Shown here: positions 14,901 through 25,086 of the stretch, piece after piece
Position numbering within the stretch: position 1 is the stretch's first letter
Layout: each line of letters opens with the position of its first letter
Assembly (NCBI GenBank): GCA_964030785.1
Contig: OZ034970.1
Location: 471,670-535,669 of the forward strand
DNA length: 64,000 bases
Direction of reading: 5' to 3'
Source: Siderastrea siderea
Taxonomy: Eukaryota; Cnidaria; Anthozoa; Scleractinia; Rhizangiidae
Position numbers and translations under genes: made by a program
The notes under the pieces: model-generated
Told to the model about the DNA's origin: nothing
The model's database searches: none
Seen by the model: the letters and a program-made list of their open reading frames with translations, nothing else

Positions 14901-17900
14901 CTTGCACACGTGTAAGCGATTTGTTAACCGGCCGTCGCCATGATGGCGACCGCCGGTTTATAAAATGGACACGGTTTTTCCTGAAGGCAAGTTGGCTTAA
15001 CATACGAAGAAAGTGCTGTAAAGCTTGTGGTACGGGTACTCAAGAGCGGTACTGTCTTATATAAGACGCATGCGCATATAAGTCTTCTGAATGTTACCTT
15101 CCTATGTTTTTGTCTTTTAATTTACAGTATTTAAGATTTGAACGGCGAAGGGTTGTTAAGTTTGGGGTTTTTTGTATTTGTCTTGTATAACGCATGCGCA
15201 GTTGAGTAAAGGGGCTAATAGGATTGAACGCGAAATTGGCTGTGTTGTCTGATCTAGTTAGTGGTTATGGTGAAAATTTTTTTACCGCAGGAGTTTTTTT
15301 ATTGGGATTGACATTTTGAGGGGTGTAAAAATGTGGGAGTCAGAAGGATTTGTGAATGTCGGGAGCATATCACGCTTCTGTGAATGTGATTTGCTTAGTG
15401 AAAGTTGCGTTTTGTATAAGAGCGGTGTAATATTGTGCTGCGTGAGAGGCAGTTTCCCTTGGCGTTTTATGGGGGGGGGGGGGGGGGGTTTGCAAAGTGG
15501 ATTGTAAGGTTTCTGATTGGCTAACTTGTATTTCGCAGCAGACAAAAAGGACAGTTGCGTTTTGCCGGCGTGGGCTAGGAAGAGAAGGAATTGGTGCTAG
15601 TATGATGATGCAATATTAGTTGATTGCACCATCAGTACATGATAGTTCTTGTGAACGGAGAGAGATGAGTGTTTATTTGAGGCGAGAAGTTGATACGAAG
15701 GAATCGTCATTAATAAGGAGATCAATTAATAAGGCAGGTGTTACGAGTCTTTTTGCATTGAAAGAACGAAAATATCTGAATATTATCGACGGATTTGTGT
15801 AGTTTGCGTGTGGTGTTCGCTAAAGGCTACGAGCAGTCTCTCTTTCCGTTCAGAGATAGTGAAGGAAAAGAAAAACAAGCGAGTGAGCGCGAAATCGATT
15901 GCAGCTCGACAGGCGCTTTAGCTTTCAAAGACGTGGGCGACTTTCGTCCCCGCTCGCTTGTTTACTTTTGCAAAGGGATTCCCGGGTTAGCAAAGCCGGA
16001 TTTAAACATCACGTCATGAGATATGCCTTGACGTGCCCCATACTCTGACGATCTCCTCGAGCTCGTGTTTATCAAACGTTATATTTTGATTCTACTGCTA
16101 TGTTCACTGTTTGTATTTAGGGTCTAGGCACAACAGTAAATACTTCGTCGTTCCGGTGTGAGCATTCTCAGTTGCGGACGAATTTATATCGACATTCAAC
16201 GTTTGAGTGAATTTGCGTTTTTCAGCACAAATAAAAGCGAAAAGAAAAACAAGCTGAGTCATCAGAGTTTAAACATTACGTCACCCAGTAACGTTGTAGT
16301 CAAAATATTGTGTCGCACAATCACACTTTTCGTCACGCCGGTTCGTATAAATAGAGGATCACGCTAACATTTGTGAAACCTAGGGGTGGGGAGGGTCAGA
16401 ATGGCCGGTTAAAATGCCCAATGGGCTTTCTTGTTTATTCAGTACTTGACATTTTCTTATTTGAAAATAGTCTGGTTTAACTGAAAAACAAAGTCAGGTT
16501 ATTACTATAGTTAAAAAGTGTATCATTAAACAAATAAAAGTGGAAGTACTGACCAATATCATTGTTTTTTTGTTTCAAAATGAAGTGCAGCTTGTTATAT
16601 GAGAACAACAAAGAAAATGGCGAAATGTGTGAAAACGGGCTCTACGTTTTTTGCTCTAGCGCGCTTGCTTTTAAAGGGCCAAACTAACCATTTCATTATG
16701 ATAAAGAGCAATAATTGCCCGTTCAATAAAACCCTGTTTTAGCCTGTATGTACGTATACCCCCGGCGCTGTGATCTTCCGAAATAAGGTAAAATTTGGTC
16801 AATTGAAGATCGAATCTTATAGTTTTTAAGCGTGTGGATAGCAAACAAAAATTTTTAACATGGAGATGAAATATAGCTTGAAAAGACGTCCAAGAGATGG
16901 CTAACAAATGGTGAAAAGATGAATTCATGGCGAGCTTTTGTTGTCATGTTGTGGAGATTTGAAAATACGCTAATTTGCATAATCAAATTCGGCCTCCGAT
17001 GACGGTTTGGCTGCTTTTCGAACTTTCCCCGTTTTTGTCAAAATAAGACGTCGCTGGAACTTTTCAGTATCACTTCTTAAAAAGGTTCATTAAAAGGGTC
17101 TTTTTGGCGTAAAAAAAGAAAATCCGAATTTTCGCTTCCTGACCGCGGATTCTCGAAAGTTACTGACGGTGGCTCTTAAAACGAAAACCTGGTAATGTTA
17201 TTTTGTAGCATAAATAAGTGGTTTAAGTTTAAATCAAATTGCAACATTGAATGGAGTGTTGTATAACTTGAGCTTCTCCTGAAACCCTTTTTTTTCTACA
17301 GATAGTGCTATTCAGGTAAATAACGTGGCCCTCTACGCACTGGTACCTGAATTGAAAGATCTGTCAGAGGCGTCTTTCTTCTCCTATAAGGGATCTCTGA
17401 CCACCCCACCCTGCTACCAGTCTGTCAACTGGATTGTGCTGACGAAACCGATTGTAGCACATGAAACATCCGTAAGAAACCTTATTGAATGTTAATAAAA
17501 CACCCCCTTCTATTTTAAATGATAGTGACGAAAAACAAGTATTAAGAGTCTTTGACTTCATCCCAGCGATAAAGCTCAAGCCAACTCTCAAGACCTGATG
17601 AGGGCTCTATGATTCTGGGAGTTCAAGAAAAAAAACCCAATATTTTAGAGAGGTTTTTAATTAAGTGTCGAAGGTAATTTGCTTTGCTTTGGTTTTGCTT
17701 TACTTTGCCTTGTGATTGGTTAAGACAACTCGCACCACTTTCTCCACCAATCAGAAGTCAAATTAAAAACTATCGTTACTTTCTCGCATGCGTTTTGCCG
17801 CGCTTGGCGCCGATTTTATGTATTTGCTTCGCGTTCTGATTGGTTCGTTGTGTTTGTTATTTACATCTGTTGTGATTACTCAGAGTGGTGGGTACAGTGG

Positions 17901-18447
17901 TTTTGGTTTTACGACAATCAATTGAAAACCGCTCTAATAATGAAATGAAGAATGAAAAACTGCAGTAAGGTAAATACGTATACGTGATGTTCGAAAAGGG
18001 GAAGTCATTTCGGGCCGTAATTTAGCTACGGATTAATTCATTTTGCTTTCAATTAATCTTTCATTTCATTTGTTACTATTAATCCCTTTATTTTAACAAG
18101 ACAAATAACTTCCTTTGGAGACAAGTTCCCATTCACTGACTCACTCGCTCTCTCGACGACTCGCTCGTTTACTGACTCGTCTGCTCACTAATGTGGCATG
18201 TAACTTGTATGGCTAAGAATTTTGAAAGAAACGCTAGTTAGTTGAATGTAGTCAAGACAGCTATTAAAAACTAACACCGGATTTCGTTCTGCAACCTGTT
18301 CGGTTAACATTAAGCTGACCACGTGAAAACATTTCGTTTCAGTTGAGTGCCATGCGGGGTCTTCAGGATCACAAGGGATACTCCATCTGCGACAACTTCC
18401 GTCCCGTGCAACCGCTGAATGGCCGCATCGTGGAATACTCATTTTAG
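4365..18447 (+). CDS. Secreted alpha-carbonic anhydrase, copy A (7 exons, 282 aa)
   Basis: Predicted CO2 hydratase (CO2 + H2O to HCO3- + H+) acting in the secretory route or outside the cell. Exons: 4365-4419, 6054-6080, 8053-8381, 9822-9914, 11473-11542, 17302-17471 and 18343-18447 (849 nt, stop included). All introns are GT-AG and the phases are consistent. Residues 1-17 are a signal peptide ([17 protein letters not shown]). SAQSPINI is the family signature near residue 46. His83 in NNGHAP matches the His64 proton shuttle. Zinc ligands are His114 and His116 (QLHFHFG) and His139 (ELHLV); the Glu before the last falls at the exon 3/4 junction. KGSLTTPPC in exon 6 carries the gating Thr and a Cys that can pair with Cys41, as in secreted alpha-CAs. 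No membrane or GPI tail is visible. Exon 5 (70 nt) is short and lies only 46 bases after an inserted element. Compared with copy B, residues 52-59 differ strongly. Membership in the family is clear; the physiological role (calcification, symbiont carbon supply, pH control) is not shown by sequence. Confidence 0.93.
4594..4987. mobile_element. TTAA-flanked inverted-repeat MITE (394 bp) in intron 1 of copy A
   Basis: Its ends are GGACGGTGCCTCCTAATAC and GGGAGGCACCGTCC, with TTAA at 4590-4593 and 4988-4991. Unit B has the uninterrupted site CAGGTTTAAAAGAAAA near 36450. An inner inverted pair around GTGGGTAACCACGCATTTTT (about 4691 and 4806) gives strong dyad symmetry. A second member of the family at 62453-62840 is cut short by the virus-like element. 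Confidence 0.85.
5440..5740. repeat. Two adjacent small inverted repeats in intron 1
   Basis: The first pairs CTTTGTTCTGTGATAAAG (about 5452) with its complement ending near 5530. The second pairs AGTCTGCTTGCTTGAG/AATTGAACAGTTTC sequence (about 5617-5665) with its complement at 5680-5725. Both occur again in unit B at 36894-37170, where the first has a longer central part. They look like short MITE remnants present before the duplication. Confidence 0.65.
5931..6012. repeat. AAT/ATA trinucleotide microsatellite before exon 2
   Basis: About 80 bases of near-perfect ATA/AAT repeats lie in intron 1, ending about 40 bases before the exon 2 acceptor. Unit B has a short ATT-rich tract at the same spot (about 37405-37455), so length and composition diverged between the copies. 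Confidence 0.85.
7167..7313. mobile_element. Short MITE (147 bp) in intron 2 of copy A
   Basis: It begins GGGTTTACCTGGGTGTAAGA and ends TCTTACATCGAGGCAAAGCCC, imperfect complements of each other. A near-identical 144-bp copy in the opposite orientation lies at 51906-52049, inside the 2.25-kb TTAA element of unit B. No coding content. Confidence 0.7.
10559..11422. mobile_element. TTAA-flanked MITE (864 bp) directly upstream of exon 5 of copy A
   Basis: Ends are GGACGTTCGCGC and its exact complement GCGCGAACGTCC, flanked by TTAA at 10555-10558 and 11423-11426. The unit B empty site reads TACAAGTTTTAAGTTCAACA near 41465. The right end lies 50 bases before exon 5 (11473), inside the expected branch-point zone. 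A 109-codon ORF within it crosses the left terminus and shows no domain, so I do not call a gene. Confidence 0.88.
12412..13825. mobile_element. Nested inverted-repeat element inside the 5.35-kb transposon
   Basis: GGAAATAGATTCC at 12412 pairs with GGAATCTATTTCC ending at 13825. The arms run about 140 bases inward with roughly 80 percent match, sharing for example CTTCCTTCCGTTGGCTCATTT and its complement near 13700. A target duplication was not resolved. It contains the small palindrome at 13217-13374. Confidence 0.6.
13217..13374. repeat. 158-bp near-palindromic MITE
   Basis: The left arm contains GTCCTGAGAAGGACTG and the right arm its complement CAGTCCTTCTCAGGAC, with about 65-base arms around a centre reading GTTGTCGAAACGACAG. 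No coding potential beyond mirrored ORFs created by the palindrome. From memory, similar GTCCTGAGAAGGACTG repeats are common in marine invertebrate genomes; I could not check this. Confidence 0.65.
15125..16434. repeat. 1.3-kb dispersed repeat, opposite-strand copy of 34617-35798
   Basis: The whole stretch matches 34617-35798 in reverse complement, from CAGTATTTAAGAT at 15125 to GGGCTTTCTTGTT at 16434. It carries a G18 tract (about 15471-15488) that differs in length between copies. Mirrored ORFs on both strands are repeat artefacts. Terminal repeats and target duplications were not resolved. Confidence 0.7.
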
Positions 18448-18951
18448 GTTCAACTCTCTAAAAGCACTTGAGTTAACTTGAGTAACTTGCACTGTTATTG
18501 ATTTTTCGTTGAATGTTGTGGGTGTCAAATAACTTGGGTGTTACAAATAAGTAAATAAGACTCGGGAAAAGAGCATAAGAAAAAAATAAAGTTGCATTTA
18601 ATGCATTTCTTTTTGTGTGGTTTGAATATTCGTAGTACCACAGTACCTCATGCTTTTAATTTTCTTGTGGGTTTTGTTATCTTCGTGTTAAAAATCAATC
18701 CACAGACAGAAATTGAAAAGGTATTGCTTTTTTACAAAAAAACAAAATTCGTTTTTTACTTTTTTATTGCCCGAAAAGTCATTGCGGCGAAAAAAGGGGG
18801 TCACTTTATGGATGTCGGTTACGGATGGAAATGGGCAATGGGAAATTAAAACATGAAAATTGGAAAATTAAAAACTGTGAATGCTGAATTGAAGTTAACG
18901 GTGATTATCCAAATCAGCGCCCATCTCTCAATTTAACATAAGCAAGTATGA
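18448..18951 (+). terminator. 3' UTR region and polyadenylation signal of copy A
   Basis: AATAAA at 18585-18590 lies 138 bases after the stop codon, and the corresponding signal is kept in unit B at 54091-54096. Conservation of this region between the copies continues to about 18951. I see no further gene in it. Confidence 0.7.
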
Positions 18952-20224
18952 TTTTCAATCACCAATGAGCTGCGAGTTGGAAACCAGTCAAACTGGTTAT
19001 ACGCTTATGAGATCAAGACAATAGCCGTTGATGTATTCCACCTCAAATTAATGACCTTAAACCTCAAAAAGGGGATAATTTCACCTCTACTACACTACTG
19101 AGGATCCTTTTAAGTCTTAGTATCCCGCACAGATGATCCTTGATGATCTTTGCATGGACATTAAGAATCGGTTGAAGGCTGAAGGATCGTTGCAGGATCC
19201 TGAAAGACTGACGTTGCAGGAAACCTCGAGGATCGTTACAGGAACCTCACGGATCTTTGAAAGATTAGGAGAAAGATACTTGAAGGTCTTCAAAGATCGT
19301 TCCAAGATTTTCTCCAGGGTAATACGCTACCCCGTTGACGTTTTCTCTCCAAGTTACTGATAAGTTCTCGTATTATCAACAAATATCAAACGCCAAATGT
19401 TCATCACTATTGTTAGAACAAAATCTTGTTTGGAGGCCTTGTTGAGCTTACTCTTGCCTAACGTTCTGGAGCGGCATACGCTACCCCAACCGCAGATCAA
19501 AATAATGCTCCAGCGGCGAGAGCCCATGTTGACGGTCTTTGTGGAACCATTCTTTAGCAAAAGCTCAAGCCTGTCTCCTGATTTATTTGTTTAGACTAAC
19601 GAAACCAATGGTTTGGAAAAAAGCTTTCTTTTGTTAAAAATAGTTTTCATAATTACAGCCCGATGGCAGTGCAAGCCACTAAAGAATGCAATTGTGACAA
19701 TAATTGTTTTGTCACTCAAGCAATGGCAATTAGATAAGCAAATGTGTTTGGAGCAGGACTTTTTCGCTTTAATAGAAATGTCTATCACTGAAGAAGATTA
19801 AACAAAACAACAAAAGTTAATATTATTATTATTATTATACATGTTGTAATATGGTGCACCTACAAGGCAAAAACCGATAGAAGGGCAAATCAATAGTATA
19901 ATAATCAACTTCACTTTTATTCTTTGAGGGAAAAATGTTCCTTAGAAGTCACACCGCATGTGTCACCCTTGTAGCGTTTGCACGTGATCAGCCGGTGGCT
20001 CTAGCGCTCTCGCCGATATCATAACAATGAAGAACAATACAATATTGAGAAATTTCAGTATTGCACTCAAAGTACAGTCTCGTAGCTGGACACTTTTTCA
20101 TGCTTAGAGCGATTTTTCTCTCAGCGTTTCTAAGTAAAAATGCAGCACGTGGTGGAACGCATCAGCGAAAAGCTGTTTTCCGAGCAGAACTTACCTTTAA
20201 TTGTAATACCTCTTATAGATGTCA
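18952..20224. other. Intergenic stretch without a supportable gene
   Basis: No exon chain or domain was recognised. At 19120-19310 there are loose repeats built on AGGATC/AGGATCC. An ATT microsatellite lies at 19817-19840. Short ORFs on both strands at 19350-19800 overlap each other and show no family features. Confidence 0.5.
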
Positions 20225-20229
20225 TGGAT

Positions 20230-23097
20230 CAGTCCGGATTGTCCCGATATATCGGGACAGCAATGACGTCATGAAGCTATTGTTCGCAAGGAAAATGGCG
20301 GCCGTTTTTCAAAAGTCACACACACACAAAGAAATTTATTGTTTCCAGTCTCTCACGGCGTTCATCCGGGACTTTCAGCGAGCAAAAGACAAGAAGAAGT
20401 GTCGGTGGCCATTTTGGAAGTTGCGATATTTATATCTATGGATTTTGCTTGTATTAATCGACGATGTAGTTACGATTTTTGCGGTCAGATTTTAAGGTAA
20501 GTAAAGAATAAGCGTTATTTTGTAGCATTCACCCATTTTTTATTGAGCTGTTTTTATTTTTTACTAGTTCTAGTGTTGTTAAAGCTTCATCGTGCGAAAT
20601 TTCACGAGTGTAAGCAACGTCGATTTTATGTAAGGTGTCTGAATATGAGGCTTTACGAGTGTAGACAAACCGCTGTTGTCGTAATGCTTGTGTACTGCGT
20701 CGTTCCTTTGTGTTAACGGGAATCGTTTTGAATCATTTTTATGTCTCTTAAGTACATGGGAGAAAAAGCACACACGATTGCTTGAGGCACTTTGCCGAAT
20801 TTGTGGAGTTAAACTGAAAGGGAAAGAAAGGAAAGCAGAAGTCCTCAAATGTGCGAATGAAATCCGTAAAATTTGGAAAGTGTCTGTGCTGGTTGATTCA
20901 CCCAATGTGCATCCCAAATACATTTGCATGAAATGCAGAGTGAAATGCAGCAACAAAGATTATCTTGCTGGAAGGAACAAATGAGACCCCCTCTAGAAGT
21001 TTTAATAAAGTTTATATATAATTTTCTTTAATTTTTTTGGAGTTTAAGAAGCACTCTCTCGCTCTTTGTGTGTGGACGGGGAAGGAGTTAGTGTGGAGTT
21101 TTTCTGTAACTACAAATTGTGATTGGTTTATAGCCATTTAGCATTAAATGAAATGGAGACAGGAAGTGTTTATTTTATTTGGTAGTGTAAAACTTTCTTG
21201 ATAGATTGTAAACGTCATTTCAGCAGGGAATGGAACTTTGCGTGATTTGTTTAGACATTCTGGGAGATTTGAAATGACCTTAGGTGCTACCTAAGCAGAA
21301 AGAAGTTTAAGCAAGTTAGGAAAAATAGGCTGTAAGCATTTCTCATTTTTCCAAAATTCCACGTCTGTTCACCGATTGATTACTTAATTCAGTACAATGT
21401 TTACGTTGTCATCACTGAAGAAACTTGCAAGTCACCAGTTCATACATGTTCATGCAAGAATTTATTTCAAGCAAAGTTTTCCCAGATGAAACAGATCAAC
21501 TCCCAAACCACTAAACCCTATCCTTTATAAACATCATGCTACAAAATAGTTTTCCTTACATCTGTTTTGATTGGACTTGCATGAAAATCAAATCAGCAGC
21601 AAGTGTATTTTCTTCAATTGCTTTTTCAAGAGCTAAAATGTGGGATAGTAATTTATGGTATTATCAGGTGTGATGGCCACTGTTTGTTGTTTGCTGAAAC
21701 AATATTATATTTATTGTCACACTGATCATATCTGCAATTCATTTTTGCAGGTCCTGCAGTTGGCAAAGCAGCAAAAGCTGAACACAGACGATAACCTATG
21801 TTAAACATGTTAACTGAATTGTGAAAATAAATGTTGAAGTCCAGTATATCTCAATCTGACCATTGATAATTTTGTGTTCTGCTCAAATTACTGGGTGATG
21901 TTCATTCCAACCCACACCTGTTGACAACCTCTTGAAAATTTCATTGTGTAGTACTGCAGGATATTTTTGTGTCACATTTTGCTTTGGAGAAGCTGTAAAT
22001 GAATTCAAAACACTGTGTGACTTGTAAAAATAACCTGTAATTGCAACACAAAAAGGCCATCTAAGAGTAAGCAATTCATTATCCATGGCACTTGGCAAAT
22101 CTTCTTTTCTGCTGTTGGGGAGGGGGGGGGGGGGCATGTACAGAAAAACAATATTCACCACTTTTCATTATTGGGAAATATGTCGCATCATAGTGCTCAG
22201 AGGATGTTACCAAACAGCTAGTTCAACTTTAGCTTAGTGAAATCAAATGATAAGCAGATGGAGAATGAACCGCGTGTCTAAAGTACACATAGAATAAAAC
22301 ATATTTAAATATCTCCTTGCAAGACCTTATGTACGAAAAAAATAGGGATGATCAAGTTCACAAGTATGCAGGTTGCAATTTCTTTGCAAACAAAGCTACT
22401 TAAAATGAGTGGCCTATTGGAAAATTATGAGCCCTTTGGAAATGCCACAAATAATGAATGTTTTGCCGACACAAATTGTTTATTTCATGCCAAGGTAGAA
22501 CAAACGCATCGTTCGAGTCAATATCCAACCAACTATAAATGCCAGAAGAAATTTTGATTGCAAGTCATGAAATAGATGTCTTGAAGTACTGGTATGTATA
22601 AACAATAAGACGAACAAGAAAATATCGACGATCGACAGAATTAGAAGGCTTATATATATTTTTGATACATTTTCTTGTTGCGAAACGCATCGGTTACATC
22701 TTTAAGGATAAACTCGGTTCTACGTATGTAAAACATTATTGCTTACCCGGCTATTTGTTTGCATTTCAATAAAACTTTAATCGAAATGAGATGTTTGATC
22801 CGCGTGCAAGTTTTGTCGCTCCCATGGCCGTCCTTTGTGTTGGATTTATGCGGTAAATGTGGATTTGAAAATACTGGGCTTGCCCAAAAGATACGGTTGA
22901 GTGATAAAATAACTTCGTATTCTCAAAATATTCCTCACAAGTAGCATAACAAGACCTCGGGAAATCATCGCTCAGTTCTGCCTTCATCCGCCATTTTGAA
23001 AATGGACGCTTGTTTTGATCCGTGAATCAAAAGTCGGCTTCTCATTGGCTTAGAGGTCAGTCGGCCCTGTCCTTAAATATCGGGATATCCTGGACTG
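20230..23097. mobile_element. 2.87-kb DNA transposon with 5-bp target duplication, carrying a RAG1-N-like exon
   Basis: The left terminus CAGTCCGGATTGTCCCGATA and the complement of the right terminus CAGTCCAGGATATCCCGATA align for about 30 bases. The five bases TGGAT occur immediately outside both ends (20225-20229 and 23098-23102). Five-base target duplications are characteristic of the Transib/RAG group; most other DNA transposon superfamilies use other lengths. The left terminus has an internal palindrome (TGTCCCGATATATCGGGACA). Inside is one zinc-module exon (20750-20984) but no DDE transposase core, so it is non-autonomous or a deletion derivative. Superfamily placement is inferred from the target length and that exon. 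Confidence 0.65.
20750..20984 (+). CDS. Exon encoding a RAG1 N-terminus-like zinc-binding module (partial gene)
   Basis: The open frame carries LCRICG near its start and HPKYICMKC near its end, separated by a basic, helix-like segment containing EIRKIWKVSVLVD. This C-x2-C ... H-P-x4-C-x2-C layout and the I-x-K-hydrophobic-x-V spacing resemble the zinc-binding region before the core of RAG1, also known from invertebrate N-RAG transposon proteins. No in-frame ATG precedes the module; the likely acceptor is the TTTTATGTCTCTTAAG tract ending about 20749, so an upstream exon is missing or unrecognised. The frame stops at 20982-20984 and AATAAA follows at 21004-21009, consistent with a terminal exon. 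A possible alternative last exon (about 21752-21793) also precedes an AATAAA-like signal. Role unknown; zinc-dependent DNA or protein contact is inference. Confidence 0.5.
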
Positions 23098-23102
23098 TGG
23101 AT

Positions 23103-24523
23103 AGCAGGCGAGCATTAAAGGGAGAGGATATCTTTCTTGATCTATCTTCTTGCAGAGCTCAGTGGCGGAACCAGGATTATTGAACGGGGGTGGCTGACCT
23201 AACAGAACCATATCGGAACAATCGGAGACAAAGTCGCCTGTGATAGTTTTGTTCATTTCCTTAATTTCCAGCTTAAATGACCCAAAGTGGTGGGTGACTC
23301 TCCACCCAATCCACTCCCCCCCGGGATCTGCCCTTGGAGCTTGCGGAGGAACACGCGTTAGAACTGAACCAACCAAGATTCTGACAGATTCTGACAGTTC
23401 GTCGGTCCATTTGCCATTTTAAAGAGGTGTGAATGTAAGCCGCACGAAAAAACATGTCTCAGATTTCTCGCCATGGATCGCTATCTTCGCGTTGTAACTT
23501 TCTAGGTTTCACTACTTTAAGGTAGCAGCAGTCTAGAGAGATCTATTGGTCAAATCTATGTTAATAAATTATACTCTAGAGACTTTTTATAGAAACCCAC
23601 AGTTTTTGCCCTTTGCCATCTCTGACGGTGGAACAGGCGCTTGTTTAGGATGTATACAATATTCCTCGCCGGGTGTCTGTGTTATGTATCGGTATTTATT
23701 TTCGTTCATAAAGCAAAGGGACCCAGGAGAAAGGTCGTTTCCTCATTTCTCGGTTTTTTCTTAAAGGGATATTTGTGTACGCTAACGGGGGTTGAGCTGT
23801 TCTGATTTTGGCCGAAAGCATTACTCGTATCGCGAATCGCGAATTTCTGAGCTTCCAGTGTCGGCTTTTCGAAACCTAATTTCACACTCCAAACGACCTG
23901 ATATTAGTCCTCTCATGTAATACCGGGTACGGACTGGGAAGCTTTAAATGACACATTTCTCTCTTTGCTTGGTCTGTTGGTACGTTTTAAAATGCGTTTC
24001 TAAACACGGCAGGACAAAATGAATTCGAAGGCTTTCATCACTAAAACACTTTTGACGGGCCAATTTCTACCTCGATTCTAGCGTTTGATTATATTTACTG
24101 AACGAGAATGTTTACACATCATATGTAGCGATGGAACTCACGAATAACGAAAAATTTCATTGGTTGTTTACGCACTATGCGCAGTATGAATAGTTGTTAT
24201 TTTCTTGCAGACATTGAGGACATTAAAAGAATCTTGTTGATTTCGTGCGTTTAGATCAAATGATGTCGAAATTTATAAATTGTAGTGGACAACTTACAGA
24301 TGATATTGGGATATCCGTTGGATATTTAATTTTACTGCCATTTTGCCAAATTTTCTTTCCCCACGCAAAGAAATAAAAACATAAGAATATTTTTGCCCGC
24401 AGAGGAAATTGCAGTATTTCTTTCTAAGCGCCAAGGTCTAGGGTAATGTACCCCACTTCGACGACGGACCGTAAAGGCTTTTTGCTTTTCGATTGCGTGG
24501 TTGAATAATACACGTACGTCCAT

Positions 24524-24524
<1 letters not shown>
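23103..24524. other. Stretch with no supportable gene
   Basis: Only short ORFs without recognisable domains occur here. GTGGCGGAACCAGGA near 23161 resembles common degraded invertebrate repeats. No inverted termini or target duplication were resolved. Confidence 0.45.

Positions 24525-24560
<36 letters not shown>
24525..24560. repeat. TA dinucleotide microsatellite
   Basis: About 18 TA units follow CATCTT. A shorter TA tract lies at 24849-24870, beside the inverted repeat 24636-24851. Confidence 0.9.
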
Positions 24561-24563
<3 letters not shown>

Positions 24564-24635
24564 AAAGAAAAATGTAAATGGTTTCACACAATCGAGCGAG
24601 TGCTCGATGCAAATACATGCCGAGCGGAATACTAT

Positions 24636-24851
24636 AATTAAAAGATGGAGATTGCACGGACAGTTACTTAAGTTTCACGCACAAGGCGATCATCAGACTG
24701 TGCCGTTAATGGCAGTCGAAAGAAAATTTAAACTACATTCATGGAGGGCGGTTTGAGCGATCCTCCTTCTGATTGGCTGCATAAAACTTGTTTTCGTGCC
24801 TGCACTGCGTGAAACTTAAGTAACTGTCCGTGCAGTCTCCATCTTTTAATT
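24636..24851. mobile_element. 216-bp MITE with 45-bp terminal inverted repeats
   Basis: AATTAAAAGATGGAGATTGC at 24636 is matched by the complement ending at 24851. The 45-base arms (24636-24680 and 24807-24851) differ at one position. TA-rich flanks hide the exact target duplication. The interior is non-coding. Confidence 0.75.
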
Positions 24852-25086
24852 ATATATATATATATATATAAAGGAATCGGTAAAATTTTAACGAACACTG
24901 AGTGAATGAGGGCCACAATACAAAAAGAGAGCAAATTATTTTTTTTAACAACTCAGTTCCTCAGGCTTTCCCGTCGTTATATGCTCAAATCCTTATTCAA
25001 ACTTGTATTAAGAGACGCAGAAAAAAGGCCACTTGCAGTCCGACGCAAATTGAAAGCTTTTGACTTTTACTTCGTCAAATTTCAAC

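Larger units (their letters stand above)
11824..17175. mobile_element. TTAA-flanked 5.35-kb element with about 535-bp terminal inverted repeats
   Basis: Left end GAGCCGCCGTCAGTAACTTT and right end AAAGTTACTGACGGTGGCTC are complementary. The arms continue to about 12358 and 16645 with few mismatches. TTAA lies at 11820-11823 and 17176-17179. Unit B (about 42233) shows the empty site GAACTATTTAAAACGAAAACC. A TTAA target with purine-purine termini suggests a Kolobok-type element. The interior carries nested repeats (12412-13825, 13217-13374, 15125-16434) and no ORF long enough for a transposase, so it is non-autonomous or gutted. It adds most of the length of intron 5 of copy A. Confidence 0.88.
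181..18951. repeat. Segmental duplication unit A (carbonic anhydrase copy A)
   Basis: This block aligns, with many indels, to 31963-54473 in the same orientation. Similarity covers the upstream flank (from TGCCCGCCAGCACAACGGG at 181), all seven exons, the introns and about 500 bases past the stop codon, ending near AAGTATGA at 18944-18951. Introns align base for base outside inserted elements, so this is a genomic duplication and not a retrocopy. Unit A carries its own insertions (2922-3543, 3748-4292, 4594-4987, 10559-11422, 11824-17175). Bases 1-180 lie outside the shared block and I see nothing identifiable in them. Confidence 0.85.

Noticed and set aside
15282..15545. Proline-rich ORF on the minus strand and its mirror on the plus strand
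   Set aside because: Created by the G18 tract within a dispersed repeat; the same DNA at 34617-35798 gives a different frame.
24332..24565. ORF with alternating Tyr-Ile
   Set aside because: Translation of the TA microsatellite.
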